NCBI GenBank assembly: GCA_003211555.1
Contig: QCSH01000006.1
Coordinates: forward strand, 1-64,000
Source of the DNA: Pelagibacteraceae bacterium AG-470-G21
GTDB lineage: Bacteria > Pseudomonadota > Alphaproteobacteria > Pelagibacterales > Pelagibacteraceae
Direction: 5' to 3'
Length of the DNA: 64,000 nucleotides
Shown here: piece by piece, positions 35,475 through 46,799 of the stretch
Layout: each line of letters begins with the position of its first letter
Numbering within the stretch: the first letter of the stretch is position 1
Notes under the pieces: model-generated
What the model was told of the DNA's origin: nothing
Seen by the model: the letters and a program-made list of their open reading frames with translations, nothing else
Databases searched by the model: none
Made by a program: the position numbers and the translations under genes

Positions 35475-37046
35475 CTATTCTAGTTCAATAGTACTTGGTG
35501 GTTTCGAAGTCACATCATAAACTACTCTATTAATACCTCTGATATTGTTTACTATTTTATTAGATATCATTTGCATAAATGATTTATTAAACTGAAAATA
35601 ATCTGCTGTCATTCCATCTTCTGAAGTGATTGCTCTTAGTAAACATAAATATTCATAAGTTCTATTATCTCCCATGACACCTACAGTTTTTACAGGTAGT
35701 AATGCGGCGTATGCCTGCCATATCTTATCATAAAGATTATATTCTTTTAAAGCACTTATAAAATAATTATCTGCTTCTTTTAGTATTTTAATTTTTTCGT
35801 CTGTAATTACGCCTGGCATCCTAATAGCTAAACCAGGTCCAGGAAATGGGTGTCTTGATATTATTTCTTTACTTAAATTTAATTCTAAACCAAGCTTCCG
35901 CACTTCATCTTTAAATAAATATTTTAAAGGTTCAACCAATTTTAATTTCATTTTTTTGGGTAATCCACCAACATTATGATGAGACTTAATTTTGGACGTT
36001 TGACTTCCGGTTACAGACTTACTTTCAATTAAATCAGGATAAAGAGTTCCTTGTGCCAAATATTTTACGTTTTTAATTTTTTTTGCATATTTCTCAAAGA
36101 TTTTGATGAATAAATTTCCGATAACTTTTCTTTTTTTTTCTGGATCACTAATATTTTTTAATTTTTTTATAAAGATTTTTTCAGCATTCACATAAATTAA
36201 ATTAAGCTTTAATTTATTTTTAAAAAGATTTACTACTTGTTTCTCTTCATTTTTCCTAAGTAGTCCAGTATTAACAAATATGCAAGTTAGATTTTTTCCT
36301 ATTGCATTATTTATTAAATTTGCAACAACACTACTATCTACACCTCCTGATAATGCACAAATTACCTTAGAATTTCCAACTTGATCTTTAATCTGGTTTA
36401 TTAGTTTCAGTTTTTGATTTTTAGGTGACCAGTTTTTTTTAATTTTGCAAATTTTTAACGCAAAATTTCTTAAAATAACTTTTCCTTTATTTGTATGAGA
36501 AACTTCTGGATGGAACTGTATACCGTAAATTTTTTTTTTTAAATTTTCAATCATACATAATTTTGAGTTGGATGACTTTGCTATTACTTTAAAATTTTTG
36601 GGTAGTTTTTTGACTTCGTCACCATGACTCATCCAAACATTAGCGGTATTTTTAGTAAAAAAATTTTGCGTTAGTATACTTTTTTTTAATTTAACAACTT
36701 TAGCCAATCCAAATTCTCTTGATTTTGCTTGCTTTACTGTTCCTCCTAACTCTTTTGAAATTATTTGATGGCCAAAACAAATTCCCAATATTGGGATATT
36801 TAATTTGAGAATATTTTTATTAAAATTAATCTTTTTATTTTGGTAAACATTGAGAGGACCTCCAGACAAAATTATTCCTTTTATATTTTTTTCAAATTTA
36901 TAATTTTTTGATTTATTGTGGCTGATTATTTCACAAAAAATATTTAGTTCTCTAACTTTTCTGGCTATTAATTGTGTAAACTGGGAACCAAAATCAATTA
37001 TAAGAATTTTATCAAGATTATTTTCAAGAAGCATCTTGTTTTTCAA
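35475..37046 (-). CDS. guaA: GMP synthase (glutamine-hydrolysing)
   Basis: 523 residues: an N-terminal class-I glutamine amidotransferase (nucleophile in LGICFGHQ, His/Glu in FHPEVSHT) and a C-terminal ATP-pyrophosphatase ([11 protein letters not shown]) plus dimerisation domain ending PSTIELE. Makes GMP from XMP. It overlaps the TPR gene by 23 bases and follows guaB by one gene, so the two guanine-branch enzymes share a transcript. The start [20 protein letters not shown] may be shorter (second Met). Confidence 0.95.
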   Translation of the reverse strand: MKNKMLLENNLDKILIIDFGSQFTQLIARKVRELNIFCEIISHNKSKNYKFEKNIKGIILSGGPLNVYQNKKINFNKNILKLNIPILGICFGHQIISKELGGTVKQAKSREFGLAKVVKLKKSILTQNFFTKNTANVWMSHGDEVKKLPKNFKVIAKSSNSKLCMIENLKKKIYGIQFHPEVSHTNKGKVILRNFALKICKIKKNWSPKNQKLKLINQIKDQVGNSKVICALSGGVDSSVVANLINNAIGKNLTCIFVNTGLLRKNEEKQVVNLFKNKLKLNLIYVNAEKIFIKKLKNISDPEKKRKVIGNLFIKIFEKYAKKIKNVKYLAQGTLYPDLIESKSVTGSQTSKIKSHHNVGGLPKKMKLKLVEPLKYLFKDEVRKLGLELNLSKEIISRHPFPGPGLAIRMPGVITDEKIKILKEADNYFISALKEYNLYDKIWQAYAALLPVKTVGVMGDNRTYEYLCLLRAITSEDGMTADYFQFNKSFMQMISNKIVNNIRGINRVVYDVTSKPPSTIELE

Positions 37047-37458
37047 ACTCTTTTAAGCGTTTGTTAATAGATGCTATTTTATCACATAAATTTGAACAAA
37101 TTTTCTTAAAGTCTTCTCTTAGCTGTTCTGCTTTTGAAAAATTAGATCTTTCTAATTCAATGTCTATTAATAAATACATTGCTTCCTCGTTTTTTGGTTC
37201 AAGCAATAAAACTGTATTTATATTTTTTTCTAATTCTCTTTTATTTTCTTCTTTTTTAAAAATTTTTGCTAAATAAAGATAAGATTTTGAATCTTTTGGA
37301 TTGTATACAATATTTCTTTGGAATAAGAATTTTGAGTCATCATAACTTTCTTTTTCATAAAGTTCCTTTGCATCATTAAAAAAATCTTTTTGCTCTGCAT
37401 TTGCAATATAATTTAAATTAAATGTAACTATTAATAAGAGTATTAATTTTTTTATCAT
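37024..37458 (-). CDS. exported TPR-like protein (144 aa)
   Basis: A signal peptide ([21 protein letters not shown]) precedes a helical repeat region with TPR spacing: [60 protein letters not shown]. Wedged between guaB and guaA and overlapping both (4 and 23 bases). No link to purine synthesis is known; a role in the envelope is more likely. Confidence 0.72.
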   Translation of the reverse strand: MIKKLILLLIVTFNLNYIANAEQKDFFNDAKELYEKESYDDSKFLFQRNIVYNPKDSKSYLYLAKIFKKEENKRELEKNINTVLLLEPKNEEAMYLLIDIELERSNFSKAEQLREDFKKICSNLCDKIASINKRLKEFEKQDAS

Positions 37459-38519
37459 TTTTTTATTTCGTCTATATTATGTACCATACTTTCGTAAAAC
37501 CCTGCTTTAGTAATTTTGACAAACTTGGGTTTTTTTCTTAAATCTTTAATTTTTTTTGCACCTAGATAACCCATAGATGATTTTAGACCACCTATAAGTT
37601 GATAAAAAATTTTTTCAACTGATCCTTTATATTTAACAAATCCTTCGACACCTTCTGGAACATATTTTGATGTATCTTTTTGTTTTTTTTGAAAATATCT
37701 ATCCGCTGAGCCTTTGTTCATGGCCCCAATAGATCCCATTCCTCTAAAACTTTTAAATAATTTATTACCTCTTTTTATAATTTTACCAGGAGCTTGATCA
37801 GTACCTGCAAACAAAGATCCTATCATTACTGCATCTGCGCCTGCTGCGAGTGCTTTCGCTATATCACCAGAGAATTTAATTCCCCCATCGGCGATTAATG
37901 TTGCGTTGCTTTTACCCATGCCTTTCTTCACATCTAAAATAGCACTCAGTTGTGGCACGCCTATTCCTGCAACCAAACGAGTTGTGCAAATTGAACCTGG
38001 TCCAATACCAACTTTTACAATGTCAACTCCTTGCTTAATTAAAAATTTAGCAGCTTCACTTGTAGCAACATTGCCAGCACATAGCGCTGTTTTTCTTGGT
38101 TTAATTTTTTTGATTATTTTTATTATTTCCCCTACTTTTTTTGTATGTCCATGCGCTGTATCAACAACAATTAAATCTATATTTTCTTTTAAAATTTTTT
38201 GTGCTCTTAATTGCTCATTCTTACTTGCCCCCACAGCTGCAGCAACTAAAATTTTTTTTGCTTTTACTTTTCTGATTTCTCTTATTTGTTCATCTATTGT
38301 TAAATTTCTGTGAATGACACCAATTCCTCCATTTTTTGCAATTGAAATAGCCATGTTCGACTCTGTAACGGTATCCATTGCTGAAGTTAAAAGTGGTATC
38401 GAAATGCTCAAATATTTCGAGAGTTTCACGTCTGTTTTAACATCTGAAGGCAAAATTTCTGAATAGTTAGGCGCTAATGTTACGTCGTCGAAAGTAAGTG
38501 CTTCTTTGATGGGATCCAT
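37455..38519 (-). CDS. guaB: IMP dehydrogenase lacking CBS domains
   Basis: Oxidises IMP to XMP with NAD, the committed guanine step. At 354 residues it is some 130 shorter than usual: the flow from VIHRNLTIDEQIREIRKVKA (ends about residue 87) goes straight to KKILVAAAVG, where the two CBS (Bateman) domains normally sit. The barrel and active site are intact: VDTAHGH, KVGIGPGSICTTR with catalytic Cys178, DGGIKFSGD, and the flap FRGMGSIGAM. It therefore lacks the nucleotide-sensing regulatory module. Upstream is rlmE (37 bases), downstream a TPR gene and guaA. Confidence 0.93.
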   Translation of the reverse strand: MDPIKEALTFDDVTLAPNYSEILPSDVKTDVKLSKYLSISIPLLTSAMDTVTESNMAISIAKNGGIGVIHRNLTIDEQIREIRKVKAKKILVAAAVGASKNEQLRAQKILKENIDLIVVDTAHGHTKKVGEIIKIIKKIKPRKTALCAGNVATSEAAKFLIKQGVDIVKVGIGPGSICTTRLVAGIGVPQLSAILDVKKGMGKSNATLIADGGIKFSGDIAKALAAGADAVMIGSLFAGTDQAPGKIIKRGNKLFKSFRGMGSIGAMNKGSADRYFQKKQKDTSKYVPEGVEGFVKYKGSVEKIFYQLIGGLKSSMGYLGAKKIKDLRKKPKFVKITKAGFYESMVHNIDEIKK

Positions 38520-38556
38520 GTCCTTATATAAACGATTCTTTAAAAAATGAAAGTAT

Positions 38557-39168
38557 CTATCTTAAATTTTTGCAGATTAAGAAACTTTCTTTAGAGTCTT
38601 TTCTACTAGCTGGAGGCTTATAAATATTAAATTTAACGAAATTTTTTTTAGATAAGGCCACAATCTCATTGAAAGATGTTCCCATAAATATTTTTGAGAC
38701 AAAGTATCCGCTTGGTTTCAAATATTTAGTAGCGAACTCTAATGCTTCAATAACCAATTCTCCTGTCACCATTGAGTCTAAACTTTTATTACCAGTTGTA
38801 TTTACTGCCATATCAGAAATTATTAAGTCAATTTTTTCACTAAAATATTTAGTAATTTTATATTGTTGATCAGAGTCTGTAAAATCTCCTTTTAGTAATT
38901 TTACATTCTTTATTTCTTTTATCTCACTTAAATCAATTGCCAAATGTTGCTTACATTTAAACTTGCTAGATATATATTGAGACCAGCTTCCTGGAGCGGC
39001 CCCAAGATCTATTATGGACATATTATTTTTTAAAATTTTAAACTTTTGATCTATTTCTTTTAATTTATATACAGCTCTAGATCGATAACCTTCAACTTTG
39101 GATTGTCTGACGTAGATATCTCTTCTTTGTTTGTTTATCCAATTTTTTGATATTCTATTTTTTTTCAA
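38557..39168 (-). CDS. rlmE: 23S rRNA 2'-O-methyltransferase
   Basis: 203 residues of the RrmJ/FtsJ family, which methylates U2552 of 23S rRNA. SAM motif IDLGAAPGSWSQY and the catalytic K-D-K-E residues (first Lys in YRSRAVYKL, Asp in ISDMAVNTTG, Lys in FVSKIFMG, Glu near the C-terminus in SKESF) are visible. It overlaps the glycosyltransferase gene by four bases. Confidence 0.93.
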   Translation of the reverse strand: MKKNRISKNWINKQRRDIYVRQSKVEGYRSRAVYKLKEIDQKFKILKNNMSIIDLGAAPGSWSQYISSKFKCKQHLAIDLSEIKEIKNVKLLKGDFTDSDQQYKITKYFSEKIDLIISDMAVNTTGNKSLDSMVTGELVIEALEFATKYLKPSGYFVSKIFMGTSFNEIVALSKKNFVKFNIYKPPASRKDSKESFLICKNLR

Positions 39169-40079
39169 TTAGCTTTGAACCTTAAAGATTTAGAAATTTT
39201 TGTATTATCTAAAGTTGTGAATTCTATTTCTAAACTTTTATCATTTCTCATATCTACATTTTTAACTTTAATACCACTGGCTAAATGCATAATACCAATT
39301 TTTTGATTTGGTAAAAAAGGTTCTACAAAAATTTTATTCTCTACATCATATTTTGGGAGTAAATTACTTGCTAACCAATTACAATTATGTGGAAGAAATT
39401 CAACATCAACATTATCAATATAGACACACATATTAATTGCTAGTTGCTCTGAGCCAAATATTTGACCATGGCCAAGCGTGGTTTTTAAGTTTTTCTGCCA
39501 ATCTTGCCAGCACTTTGATTTTTTCTCTAAAGAAAATACACCAATATTTATATGTGGAGCGAATGCTAATTTTCGAGCCTTATTAATGTCGATTTTTGAT
39601 TTGATTGCATGTTTGAAGTTTTGAGATTTTATAATTGCTAGTTTGCCAAACAACCATTTTACATTACTTAAAACTCTGTAACCTGGTGTTATAGTTTGTG
39701 TAATTCCTAATTTTCCATTATCACAAGCTTTGAAATATAAATCTATTGAACTCCAATCCTGCACCCAGGCATCACAATCAATCCATAAATATTTTTTATA
39801 ATTAGGAAAATATTCAGGCAGAAAAGCTCTTGAAACCTGGCTCTTCAGCCAATCTTTACCTTTAACTTTTGATTGGGGAACTTCAATATCCCATTTAGCT
39901 TTTTTTACTTCATCAACTTTACTTTTTAATTTTTCATTTTGATCTTCAGTTAAACCAGCATCAAGTATGCAAATTGCAGTGTTTTTGCTTTGATCAAATT
40001 GTTTAACAGAATCAATTAATTCGTTGAGAAGTTCAAAATAATTGGAGTCGGCCAAAGAAATTATTACGTTTTCTTTCAT
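39165..40079 (-). CDS. GT8-like glycosyltransferase
   Basis: 304 residues with a GT-A nucleotide-sugar fold. The metal-binding DxD is in WIDCDAWVQD at about residue 109-118; DWLKSQVSRAFLPEYFPNYK precedes it, as in GT8 enzymes. No membrane segment. Overlaps pssA by one base and rlmE by four. Probably decorates a surface glycan or lipid; acceptor unknown. Confidence 0.7.
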   Translation of the reverse strand: MKENVIISLADSNYFELLNELIDSVKQFDQSKNTAICILDAGLTEDQNEKLKSKVDEVKKAKWDIEVPQSKVKGKDWLKSQVSRAFLPEYFPNYKKYLWIDCDAWVQDWSSIDLYFKACDNGKLGITQTITPGYRVLSNVKWLFGKLAIIKSQNFKHAIKSKIDINKARKLAFAPHINIGVFSLEKKSKCWQDWQKNLKTTLGHGQIFGSEQLAINMCVYIDNVDVEFLPHNCNWLASNLLPKYDVENKIFVEPFLPNQKIGIMHLASGIKVKNVDMRNDKSLEIEFTTLDNTKISKSLRFKAN

Positions 40080-40876
40080 TACAAAATATCTTCATGATGA
40101 TCAATTCCTTCGTCTTTTCCAGTGTTTTGTTTATTTAAAAATAGGTAATGAATTGAACTTACTGGTATCATCAGTAGATATATTATTCCTGAGATAATAA
40201 TTGTATTAAAAGTATAAATTAGTAATAAACCAAAATATAAAATAATTCCAAAAAGAAGAAATATTGAAGTACTTCTAGGCACAACAATTCTTTTTAAAGA
40301 GTAAGTTGGAATTTTACTAATTAAAAGAATTGAAATTATTATGAATAAAGATGGAACAACAACGTTCTTATTAATGTTAAAAAATTGAATTTCACTAAAA
40401 CTATAAATTAATGGCATTAATACTAACACTCCTCCAGCAGGTGAAGGTATACCTTCAAAAAAATTATCTCTCCATGATGGTTCTCCTCCTGAAGAAACGT
40501 TAAATCTTGCAAGTCTTAAAGCAACGCACACAACATAGATCAAAGATATCAACCAACCAAATCTTCCAATATTATCTAATGCCCAAAAGTACATTATAAA
40601 TGCTGGAGCAACACCAAAACTAATTACATCTGTTAATGAATCTAATTCTTTACCTACTTTAGATGTTGCTTTTATTAATCTTGCTATTCTTCCGTCAAGT
40701 CCATCTATAATTGCGGCAATCAATACTGCAATAACTGACAACTCAAATCTTCCATCAAATGCAAACTTAATAGAAGTTAAACCGATACAAACTCCAACTA
40801 AAGTCATAATATTAGGTAAGATGACTCTAGAATTTTTATTTGATACTAGTTTAATATTTTTTTTAGGATTTTCCAT
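40079..40876 (-). CDS. pssA: CDP-diacylglycerol-serine O-phosphatidyltransferase
   Basis: 265-residue integral membrane enzyme making phosphatidylserine. The CDP-alcohol phosphotransferase motif is clear: DGLDGRIARL followed by GKELDSLTD with the catalytic Asp residues. About seven hydrophobic segments. The gene starts right after psd with no spacer, forming the phosphatidylethanolamine module. Confidence 0.93.
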   Translation of the reverse strand: MENPKKNIKLVSNKNSRVILPNIMTLVGVCIGLTSIKFAFDGRFELSVIAVLIAAIIDGLDGRIARLIKATSKVGKELDSLTDVISFGVAPAFIMYFWALDNIGRFGWLISLIYVVCVALRLARFNVSSGGEPSWRDNFFEGIPSPAGGVLVLMPLIYSFSEIQFFNINKNVVVPSLFIIISILLISKIPTYSLKRIVVPRSTSIFLLFGIILYFGLLLIYTFNTIIISGIIYLLMIPVSSIHYLFLNKQNTGKDEGIDHHEDIL

Positions 40877-41524
40877 TTATCTTTTAGCAATCAATGTTTC
40901 TCCTGCGACTGCTCTTTGATTAACTTTAACTAATGGTTCATAGTTTTCAAAATATAAATCTGCTCTACTTCCAAATCTTATCATTCCTATTCTAGATCCT
41001 TGACTAATATTTTCTTCAACTGAAGTATCTGTTACTATTCTTCTTGCAACTAAACCAGCAATTTGAACGACGATTATATCTTCACCATGAGAATTTTTTA
41101 TTTTATAATAATTTCTCTCATTATCTTCACTTGCCTTATCCAATGAAGCGTTGATAAATTTGCCTGGCTTATATAAAATTTCTTCAATTTTTCCTGAGCA
41201 CGGCGACCTATTTACGTGGCAATCAAATACGTTCATAAAAATACTAACTTTCTTATATTTTTTATTTTCAAGGCCAAGCTCTTTTGGACCATTTGTATCT
41301 AAAACTTGTAGAATTAGTCCATCAGCTGGACTAGTTAAATAATTTTCATCGTCTATTGGAATTCTTTCAGGATCTCTAAAAAAATAATAACACCAAATAC
41401 TTAAAACTAATCCAACAAAACCCAAAAATCCATGAATGAAATATAGTATTACAGTTGCAACAACAAATATAACTATAAATTTATAGCCTTCGTTGTGTAT
41501 CTTTGGAAAAATTTTATCTATCAT
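40877..41524 (-). CDS. psd: phosphatidylserine decarboxylase (short type)
   Basis: 215 residues, the short Psd-A class. The enzyme is made as a proenzyme that self-cleaves at the Gly-Ser pair in GMIRFGSRADLYF (about residue 180), creating the pyruvoyl group. SPADGLI and MNVFDCHVNRSP are family marks. Two N-terminal hydrophobic helices anchor it. First gene of the minus-strand run that continues to guaA. Confidence 0.94.
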   Translation of the reverse strand: MIDKIFPKIHNEGYKFIVIFVVATVILYFIHGFLGFVGLVLSIWCYYFFRDPERIPIDDENYLTSPADGLILQVLDTNGPKELGLENKKYKKVSIFMNVFDCHVNRSPCSGKIEEILYKPGKFINASLDKASEDNERNYYKIKNSHGEDIIVVQIAGLVARRIVTDTSVEENISQGSRIGMIRFGSRADLYFENYEPLVKVNQRAVAGETLIAKR

Positions 41525-41598
41525 AATCGTTCAATTGATAATTCTGGATTAATATGTATATAAAAAGTATAAATTCAATTATTAAGATACATCAAAAA

Positions 41599-42813
41599 AT
41601 GAGCAAAATTAAGGTAAAAAATCCTATTGTCGAGCTAGATGGCGATGAAATGACCAGAGTAATTTGGGAATTCATTAAAAATAAATTAATTCTACCTTAC
41701 TTAGATCTAAGTATTGAGTACTTTGATCTAGGAATGAAAAGTAGGGATAACACAGAAGACAAGATCACAATTGATTGTGCAAATGCAATAAAGAAAAATG
41801 GAGTTGGAATTAAATGTGCAACTATTACTCCTGATGAGGCAAGAGTAGATGAATTTAATTTAAAAAAAATGTGGAGATCTCCTAATGGGACTATTAGAAA
41901 TATTATTGGAGGTACAGTATTTAGAGAACCAATAATTTGTAAAAATATACCTAAACTTGTTCCATCATGGACAGATCCTTTGATTATTGGAAGACATGCT
42001 TTTGGAGATCAATACAGGGCTACAGATTTTTTAGTGCCAGGAAAAGGAAAATTAGAAGTAAAGTGGACTTCTGACGATGGAAGTGACGAGAAAAAATATG
42101 AGGTATTCAACTTCCCAGGACCAGGAATCGCACTTTCAATGTATAATTTAGATAAGTCTATAGAAGACTTTGCAAGATCATGCTTTAATTATGGATTAAT
42201 AAAAAAGTGGCCAGTATATTTATCGACAAAAAATACAATCCTAAAAAAATATGATGGAAGATTTAAAGATATATTTCAAAGTGTTTTTGAAAAAGATTTT
42301 AAATCAGAGTTTGAAAGATATAAGATAACTTACGAGCATAGATTAATCGATGATATGGTTGCTTGTGCAATGAAATGGCACGGTAAGTATATTTGGGCAT
42401 GTAAAAATTATGATGGCGATGTACAATCTGATACTGTTGCCCAAGGCTACGGATCTTTAGGTTTAATGACAAGTGTATTGTTAGCGCCTGATGGTAGAAC
42501 AATGGAAGCAGAAGCAGCTCATGGAACTGTAACTCGACATTTTAGAATGCATCAGCAAGGTAAAGAAACATCAACTAATCCAATTGCATCTATATTTGCT
42601 TGGACAAGAGGTTTGGCACATAGAGGAAAGTTAGATAGTAATGATGAATTAATTAAATTTTCCAAAACACTTGAAGAAGTATGTGTTGATTCAGTTGAAT
42701 CAGGTTCAATGACTAAAGATTTAGCTATACTAATTGGTCCTTCAACAAAATATTTAACAACTAACCAGTTTTTAGATGTAATTGATGGAAGTTTAAAACA
42801 AAAATTAAATTAA
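41599..42813 (+). CDS. icd: isocitrate dehydrogenase (NADP, eukaryote-like type)
   Basis: Oxidatively decarboxylates isocitrate to 2-oxoglutarate. I start it at the ATG at 41599 ([20 protein letters not shown]); an upstream in-frame ATG at 41554 would add 15 residues unlike the family. The resulting 404 residues match the homodimeric IDH group shared with eukaryotes. [10 protein letters not shown] (isocitrate binding), FGDQYRATD and AAHGTVTRH are diagnostic. Converges on alaS with a nine-base overlap. Confidence 0.94.
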   Translation: MSKIKVKNPIVELDGDEMTRVIWEFIKNKLILPYLDLSIEYFDLGMKSRDNTEDKITIDCANAIKKNGVGIKCATITPDEARVDEFNLKKMWRSPNGTIRNIIGGTVFREPIICKNIPKLVPSWTDPLIIGRHAFGDQYRATDFLVPGKGKLEVKWTSDDGSDEKKYEVFNFPGPGIALSMYNLDKSIEDFARSCFNYGLIKKWPVYLSTKNTILKKYDGRFKDIFQSVFEKDFKSEFERYKITYEHRLIDDMVACAMKWHGKYIWACKNYDGDVQSDTVAQGYGSLGLMTSVLLAPDGRTMEAEAAHGTVTRHFRMHQQGKETSTNPIASIFAWTRGLAHRGKLDSNDELIKFSKTLEEVCVDSVESGSMTKDLAILIGPSTKYLTTNQFLDVIDGSLKQKLN

Positions 42814-45468
42814 CGTTTTTAGTTTTTCTAAAGCTTCTTCGATTTTATTTAAATCCTGGCCTCCAGCTTGTGCAAAATCTTTGCGGCCCCCACCACCTTT
42901 TCCACCAATAATTTCAGATCCTAGTTTTGCAAATTTAACAGCATCGTATTTGTTTGTTAAATTTTCAGTTACACCTACCGCAAGACCAACTTTCTCATCT
43001 TTATTTGCAAATACAACTACTATTCCCTCGCCTAAATCTTTTTTACCTGCATCAACCAGTTTTCTTAGGTCTTTTGGAGATAAATCTTTAACTTTTTGTA
43101 ATCTCACTTTAGTGCCATTTATATTTTCGTCTTTAATTATGTTTTTTGTTTTGTCGCCTAAAACTGACTGAACATTTAATTGTTCTAGTTGTTTATTTAG
43201 GTCTTTAATTAATCCTTTCATATCTTTATTTTCTAGATTTGGTTTTCCACCCAATTTAATTATTTGTGCAGACACTTCTTTAATATTGTCTTCATCCTTT
43301 TGTGCAGAAAGGTTTGTTAATTTTTCCTTATTTTTAATATATATTTCGAGTTGTTTGTCCCTCAAAGCTTCAACTCTTCTCACTCCAGCAGCTATTGAGG
43401 ATTGGCTAACAGTTTTAAATTTCCCTATATCTCCTGTATTTTTCACGTGTGTTCCACCACATAACTCTGTTGAAAAATAAGAGTTATTTTCTGCTCCCAT
43501 AGAAACTACTCTCACTTCTTCTCCATATTTTTCTCCAAAAAAAGCTAAAGCACCTTTTTCAATTGCAGCTTTCGGCGTCATAATTCTTGTAGTTACATCA
43601 GTTTTGTTTTGGACGTATTCATTAACTAATTTATCGATAATTGTTAATTCATCCTCTGTAATTGGTTTCATATGACTAAAGTCAAATCTTAACCTGTCAG
43701 GCGCTACTAAAGATCCTTTTTGCATAACGTGTTTTCCCAATGTTCTTCTCAAAGACTCATGTAGTAAGTGGGTTGCAGAATGATATGCTTTAAGATTATT
43801 ACGTCTTTCAATATCTATTTTCATTTCTACAACGTCTTTAATCTTAATATTTCCAGATTTTAGAATTCCATGATGCACAAACAAATCTCCAAGTTTTTTT
43901 TGAGTATCTGTAACCTCAAATACTGAATTACCAGATACTATTGTTCCTTGGTCTCCCACTTGTCCACCAGACTCTCCATAAAAAGGTGTTTGATTAGTAA
44001 TAATTATTCCTTCCTCACCATTTGAAATATTTTGTACTTCTTTATTATTTTTAATGATGGATAACACCACTCCCTCTGATTGGTTAAACTCATATCCAAG
44101 AAACTCTGTAGGTCCTATTTTATCTTTTATACCAAACCAGATTTCTTCTTCAGAGGTATCTCCAGAACCTTTCCAATTTTGTTTTGCAAGCTCTTTACTC
44201 TTTTTCATTAATTCATCAAATTTATTTTGATCAACGGTCAAAGATTTATTTTTTAAAATATCTTCGGTTAGATCTAACGGAAAACCATAAGTATCATATA
44301 ATTTAAACGCTACTTCACCTGGTAAAACTTTTTTTATTTTTGAAATTTCATCATTCAAAATTTTAATTCCTCTATCAAGTAATACTAAAAACTTTTCTTC
44401 TTCCATTTTTAACGTTTCTTTAATTAAAGTTTCTGATCTTTCTAGTTCAGGATAATTTCCCTTCATTTCATCTTTCAATGCATCAAAGATTTTATTGAAG
44501 ATCGGTTCTTTAGAACCCAACAAATGAGAATGTCTCATTCCTCTTCTCATTATTCTTCTAAGAACATAACCCCTACCTTCATTCGAGGGTAATACGCCTT
44601 CTGCAAGAAGAAAGGAGCTAGCTCTTAAGTGATCTGCAATTACTCTAAAGCTTGATAAATTATTTTCATCTTGTTTTAATTTTGTAAATTCAGAAATAGA
44701 GCTGATTAATTTTTTAAAGTGATCTGTCTCATAATTATCATGTGTACCCTGAAGTAACGCTGCTATTCTTTCTAAACCCATCCCAGTATCTACTGAAGGT
44801 TTCGGAAGGTTAATTCTTTTATCTTTTGAAACTTGTTCAAATTGCATGAAGACCAAATTCCATATCTCAATGTATCTATCACCATCTTCATCTTTAGTTC
44901 CGGGTAAACCGCCTTTTAAATGATCTCCATGATCATAAAATATCTCTGAACAAGGTCCACAAGGGCCCGTTTCGCCCATTGACCAAAAGTTATCTGAAGT
45001 TGCTATCCTAATAATTCTATCATCGCTAAAACCCGCTATTTTCTTCCAAAAATTGAAGGCTTCGTCGTCTTCATGAAATACTGTTACATATAATCTATCT
45101 TTATTTAATCCAAAATCTTTAGTAATTAAGTTCCAAGCAAGTTCAATTCCCCTTTCCTTGAAATAATCTCCAAAAGAAAAATTTCCAAGCATTTCAAAAA
45201 ATGTATGGTGTCTTGGAGTGTAGCCTACGTTTTCAAGATCATTATGTTTACCTCCTGCTCTTACGCATTTTTGTGAAGTAGTTGCTCTTTGATAATCTCT
45301 CTTTTCTAATCCTGTAAAAACATTTTTAAACTGGACCATACCAGAATTCGCAAACATTAGCGTTGGATCGTTATTTGGAACCAAGTTGCTAGATTCAACT
45401 ATCTTGTGATCATTTTTTGCAAAATATTCTAAAAAAGTTGATCTAATCTCGTTTAATGTTTTTGCCAT
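42805..45468 (-). CDS. alaS: alanyl-tRNA synthetase
   Basis: 887 residues from the ATG at 45468 ([20 protein letters not shown]). A longer frame upstream is open but would run into the recA terminator and adds non-family sequence. Class II motifs [15 protein letters not shown] and GMGLERI, the editing-domain zinc-like motif ([24 protein letters not shown]), and the C-terminal Gly-rich [16 protein letters not shown] are all in place. Confidence 0.96.
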   Translation of the reverse strand: MAKTLNEIRSTFLEYFAKNDHKIVESSNLVPNNDPTLMFANSGMVQFKNVFTGLEKRDYQRATTSQKCVRAGGKHNDLENVGYTPRHHTFFEMLGNFSFGDYFKERGIELAWNLITKDFGLNKDRLYVTVFHEDDEAFNFWKKIAGFSDDRIIRIATSDNFWSMGETGPCGPCSEIFYDHGDHLKGGLPGTKDEDGDRYIEIWNLVFMQFEQVSKDKRINLPKPSVDTGMGLERIAALLQGTHDNYETDHFKKLISSISEFTKLKQDENNLSSFRVIADHLRASSFLLAEGVLPSNEGRGYVLRRIMRRGMRHSHLLGSKEPIFNKIFDALKDEMKGNYPELERSETLIKETLKMEEEKFLVLLDRGIKILNDEISKIKKVLPGEVAFKLYDTYGFPLDLTEDILKNKSLTVDQNKFDELMKKSKELAKQNWKGSGDTSEEEIWFGIKDKIGPTEFLGYEFNQSEGVVLSIIKNNKEVQNISNGEEGIIITNQTPFYGESGGQVGDQGTIVSGNSVFEVTDTQKKLGDLFVHHGILKSGNIKIKDVVEMKIDIERRNNLKAYHSATHLLHESLRRTLGKHVMQKGSLVAPDRLRFDFSHMKPITEDELTIIDKLVNEYVQNKTDVTTRIMTPKAAIEKGALAFFGEKYGEEVRVVSMGAENNSYFSTELCGGTHVKNTGDIGKFKTVSQSSIAAGVRRVEALRDKQLEIYIKNKEKLTNLSAQKDEDNIKEVSAQIIKLGGKPNLENKDMKGLIKDLNKQLEQLNVQSVLGDKTKNIIKDENINGTKVRLQKVKDLSPKDLRKLVDAGKKDLGEGIVVVFANKDEKVGLAVGVTENLTNKYDAVKFAKLGSEIIGGKGGGGRKDFAQAGGQDLNKIEEALEKLKTLI

Positions 45469-45516
45469 ATTTGTTAAAATACAGCTTTTTCTATTGATGT
45501 CTATAACACTTAAGGG

Positions 45517-45546
45517 AAAAAAGGCGCCCATTCGAGCGCCTTTTTA
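45517..45546 (-). terminator. rho-independent terminator of recA
   Basis: On the minus strand GGCGCTC-GAAT-GGGCGCC (seven pairs including one U-G) is flanked by A-run and T-run of six, 18 bases after the recA stop. It separates recA from alaS, which begins about 50 bases further on. Confidence 0.9.
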
Positions 45547-45564
45547 ATAACTAAAAGTTATCTG

Positions 45565-46692
45565 CTAATTTTTTTTAGTAGGAATTTCCTCTTCTTCTTT
45601 TTTTTGAGCCTCTACTTTTTCTTCACTTAGTGGATTCCCTTCAATTTTCTTCGAAATCACACCAGCTTTTTCTCTAATAGCCATTTCAATTTCAGCAGCG
45701 GCTTTGGGATTTTGTTCAAGGTAAAGTTTTGCATTTTCTCTACCTTGCCCAATTTTTTCACCTTTATAAGCGTACCAAGCTCCAGATTTCTCAACGATAT
45801 CTGCTTTGGCGCCAAGGTCTATTAGTTCCCCTACTTTACTAATTCCTTTTCCATACATTAAGTCAAACTCAACAACTTTAAAAGGCGGTGCAACTTTATT
45901 TTTAACAACTTTAACTCTTGTATTGTTACCAATAATTTGTTCCTTATCTTTGATTGCTCCAATCCTTCTGATATCCATTCTAACTGATGAATAGAATTTC
46001 AATGAATTTCCACCTGATGTTGTTTCTGGACTTCCAAACATAACTCCAATTTTCATTCTAATTTGGTTAATAAATATAACCATTGTATTAGTCCTTGAAA
46101 TTGAGCCTGTTAATTTTCTTAATGCTTGAGACATCAATCTTGCTTGAAGACCTACATGATGATCTCCCATATCACCTTCAATTTCAGCTCTTGGTGTCAA
46201 TGCTGCAACAGAATCGACTACTAGAACGGACATTGAGCCAGATTTAATTAATGTGTCAGTTATTTCTAAAGCTTGTTCACCAGTATCAGGTTGAGAAATT
46301 AACAATTCCTCTGTATCAACTCCTAATTTTTTTGCATAAACTGGATCTAATGCATGTTCTGCATCAACAAATCCGCAAATTCCCCCTGCTTTCTGTGCTT
46401 CTGCAACTACTTGTAATGCTAAAGTAGTTTTTCCAGAAGACTCTGGACCATAGATTTCAATAATTCTTCCTTTTGGTAATCCACCAATTCCTAGAGCAAG
46501 GTCTAGACTTAATGAACCAGTAGAAACTGACTCAATGTCCATTGCTTTTTGCTCACCAAGCTTCATTACGGAGCCTTTTCCAAAGCTATCTGTAATTTGG
46601 CTGATTGCTGCGTCTAATGCTTTATTTTTTTCTTTATTTTCCAAATCTTTGTCTTTTGCGGTTTTCACCACTTTTAGGTTATTTTTAGTCAT
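45565..46692 (-). CDS. recA: RecA recombinase
   Basis: 375 residues; central homologous-recombination ATPase and co-protease for LexA and UmuD. Walker A is GPESSGKTT, and [19 protein letters not shown] is a highly conserved L2 region. An extra N-terminal stretch of about 20 residues precedes ALDAAISQI, and the acidic tail ends [13 protein letters not shown] likely LexA box lies upstream (46743-46757). Monocistronic with its own terminator. Confidence 0.97.
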   Translation of the reverse strand: MTKNNLKVVKTAKDKDLENKEKNKALDAAISQITDSFGKGSVMKLGEQKAMDIESVSTGSLSLDLALGIGGLPKGRIIEIYGPESSGKTTLALQVVAEAQKAGGICGFVDAEHALDPVYAKKLGVDTEELLISQPDTGEQALEITDTLIKSGSMSVLVVDSVAALTPRAEIEGDMGDHHVGLQARLMSQALRKLTGSISRTNTMVIFINQIRMKIGVMFGSPETTSGGNSLKFYSSVRMDIRRIGAIKDKEQIIGNNTRVKVVKNKVAPPFKVVEFDLMYGKGISKVGELIDLGAKADIVEKSGAWYAYKGEKIGQGRENAKLYLEQNPKAAAEIEMAIREKAGVISKKIEGNPLSEEKVEAQKKEEEEIPTKKN

Positions 46693-46742
46693 TTTTTGCC
46701 TCTTTTTTTGCTTTTTTTAACACTCGAATCATGAATTTAAAT

Positions 46743-46757
46743 GTACACATTTTGTTC
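46743..46757 (-). promoter_or_regulatory. candidate LexA box upstream of recA
   Basis: On the minus strand GAAC-AAAATGT-GTAC, one mismatch from the alphaproteobacterial consensus GAAC-N7-GAAC, 51 bases before the recA ATG. Supported by the perfect box before umuD in this same window. Confidence 0.55.
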
Positions 46758-46799
46758 TCATTAGCAATATATTTTTAAAAAAACCCCAAAATTGTTGAA

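Noticed and set aside
41554-41598. Upstream icd start at 41554
   Set aside because: Adds 15 residues not seen in the family; the ATG at 41599 gives the normal N-terminus.
45469-45531. Longer alaS start at 45531
   Set aside because: The added residues are not family-like and the region overlaps the recA terminator; the ATG at 45468 gives the standard [10 protein letters not shown]-terminus.
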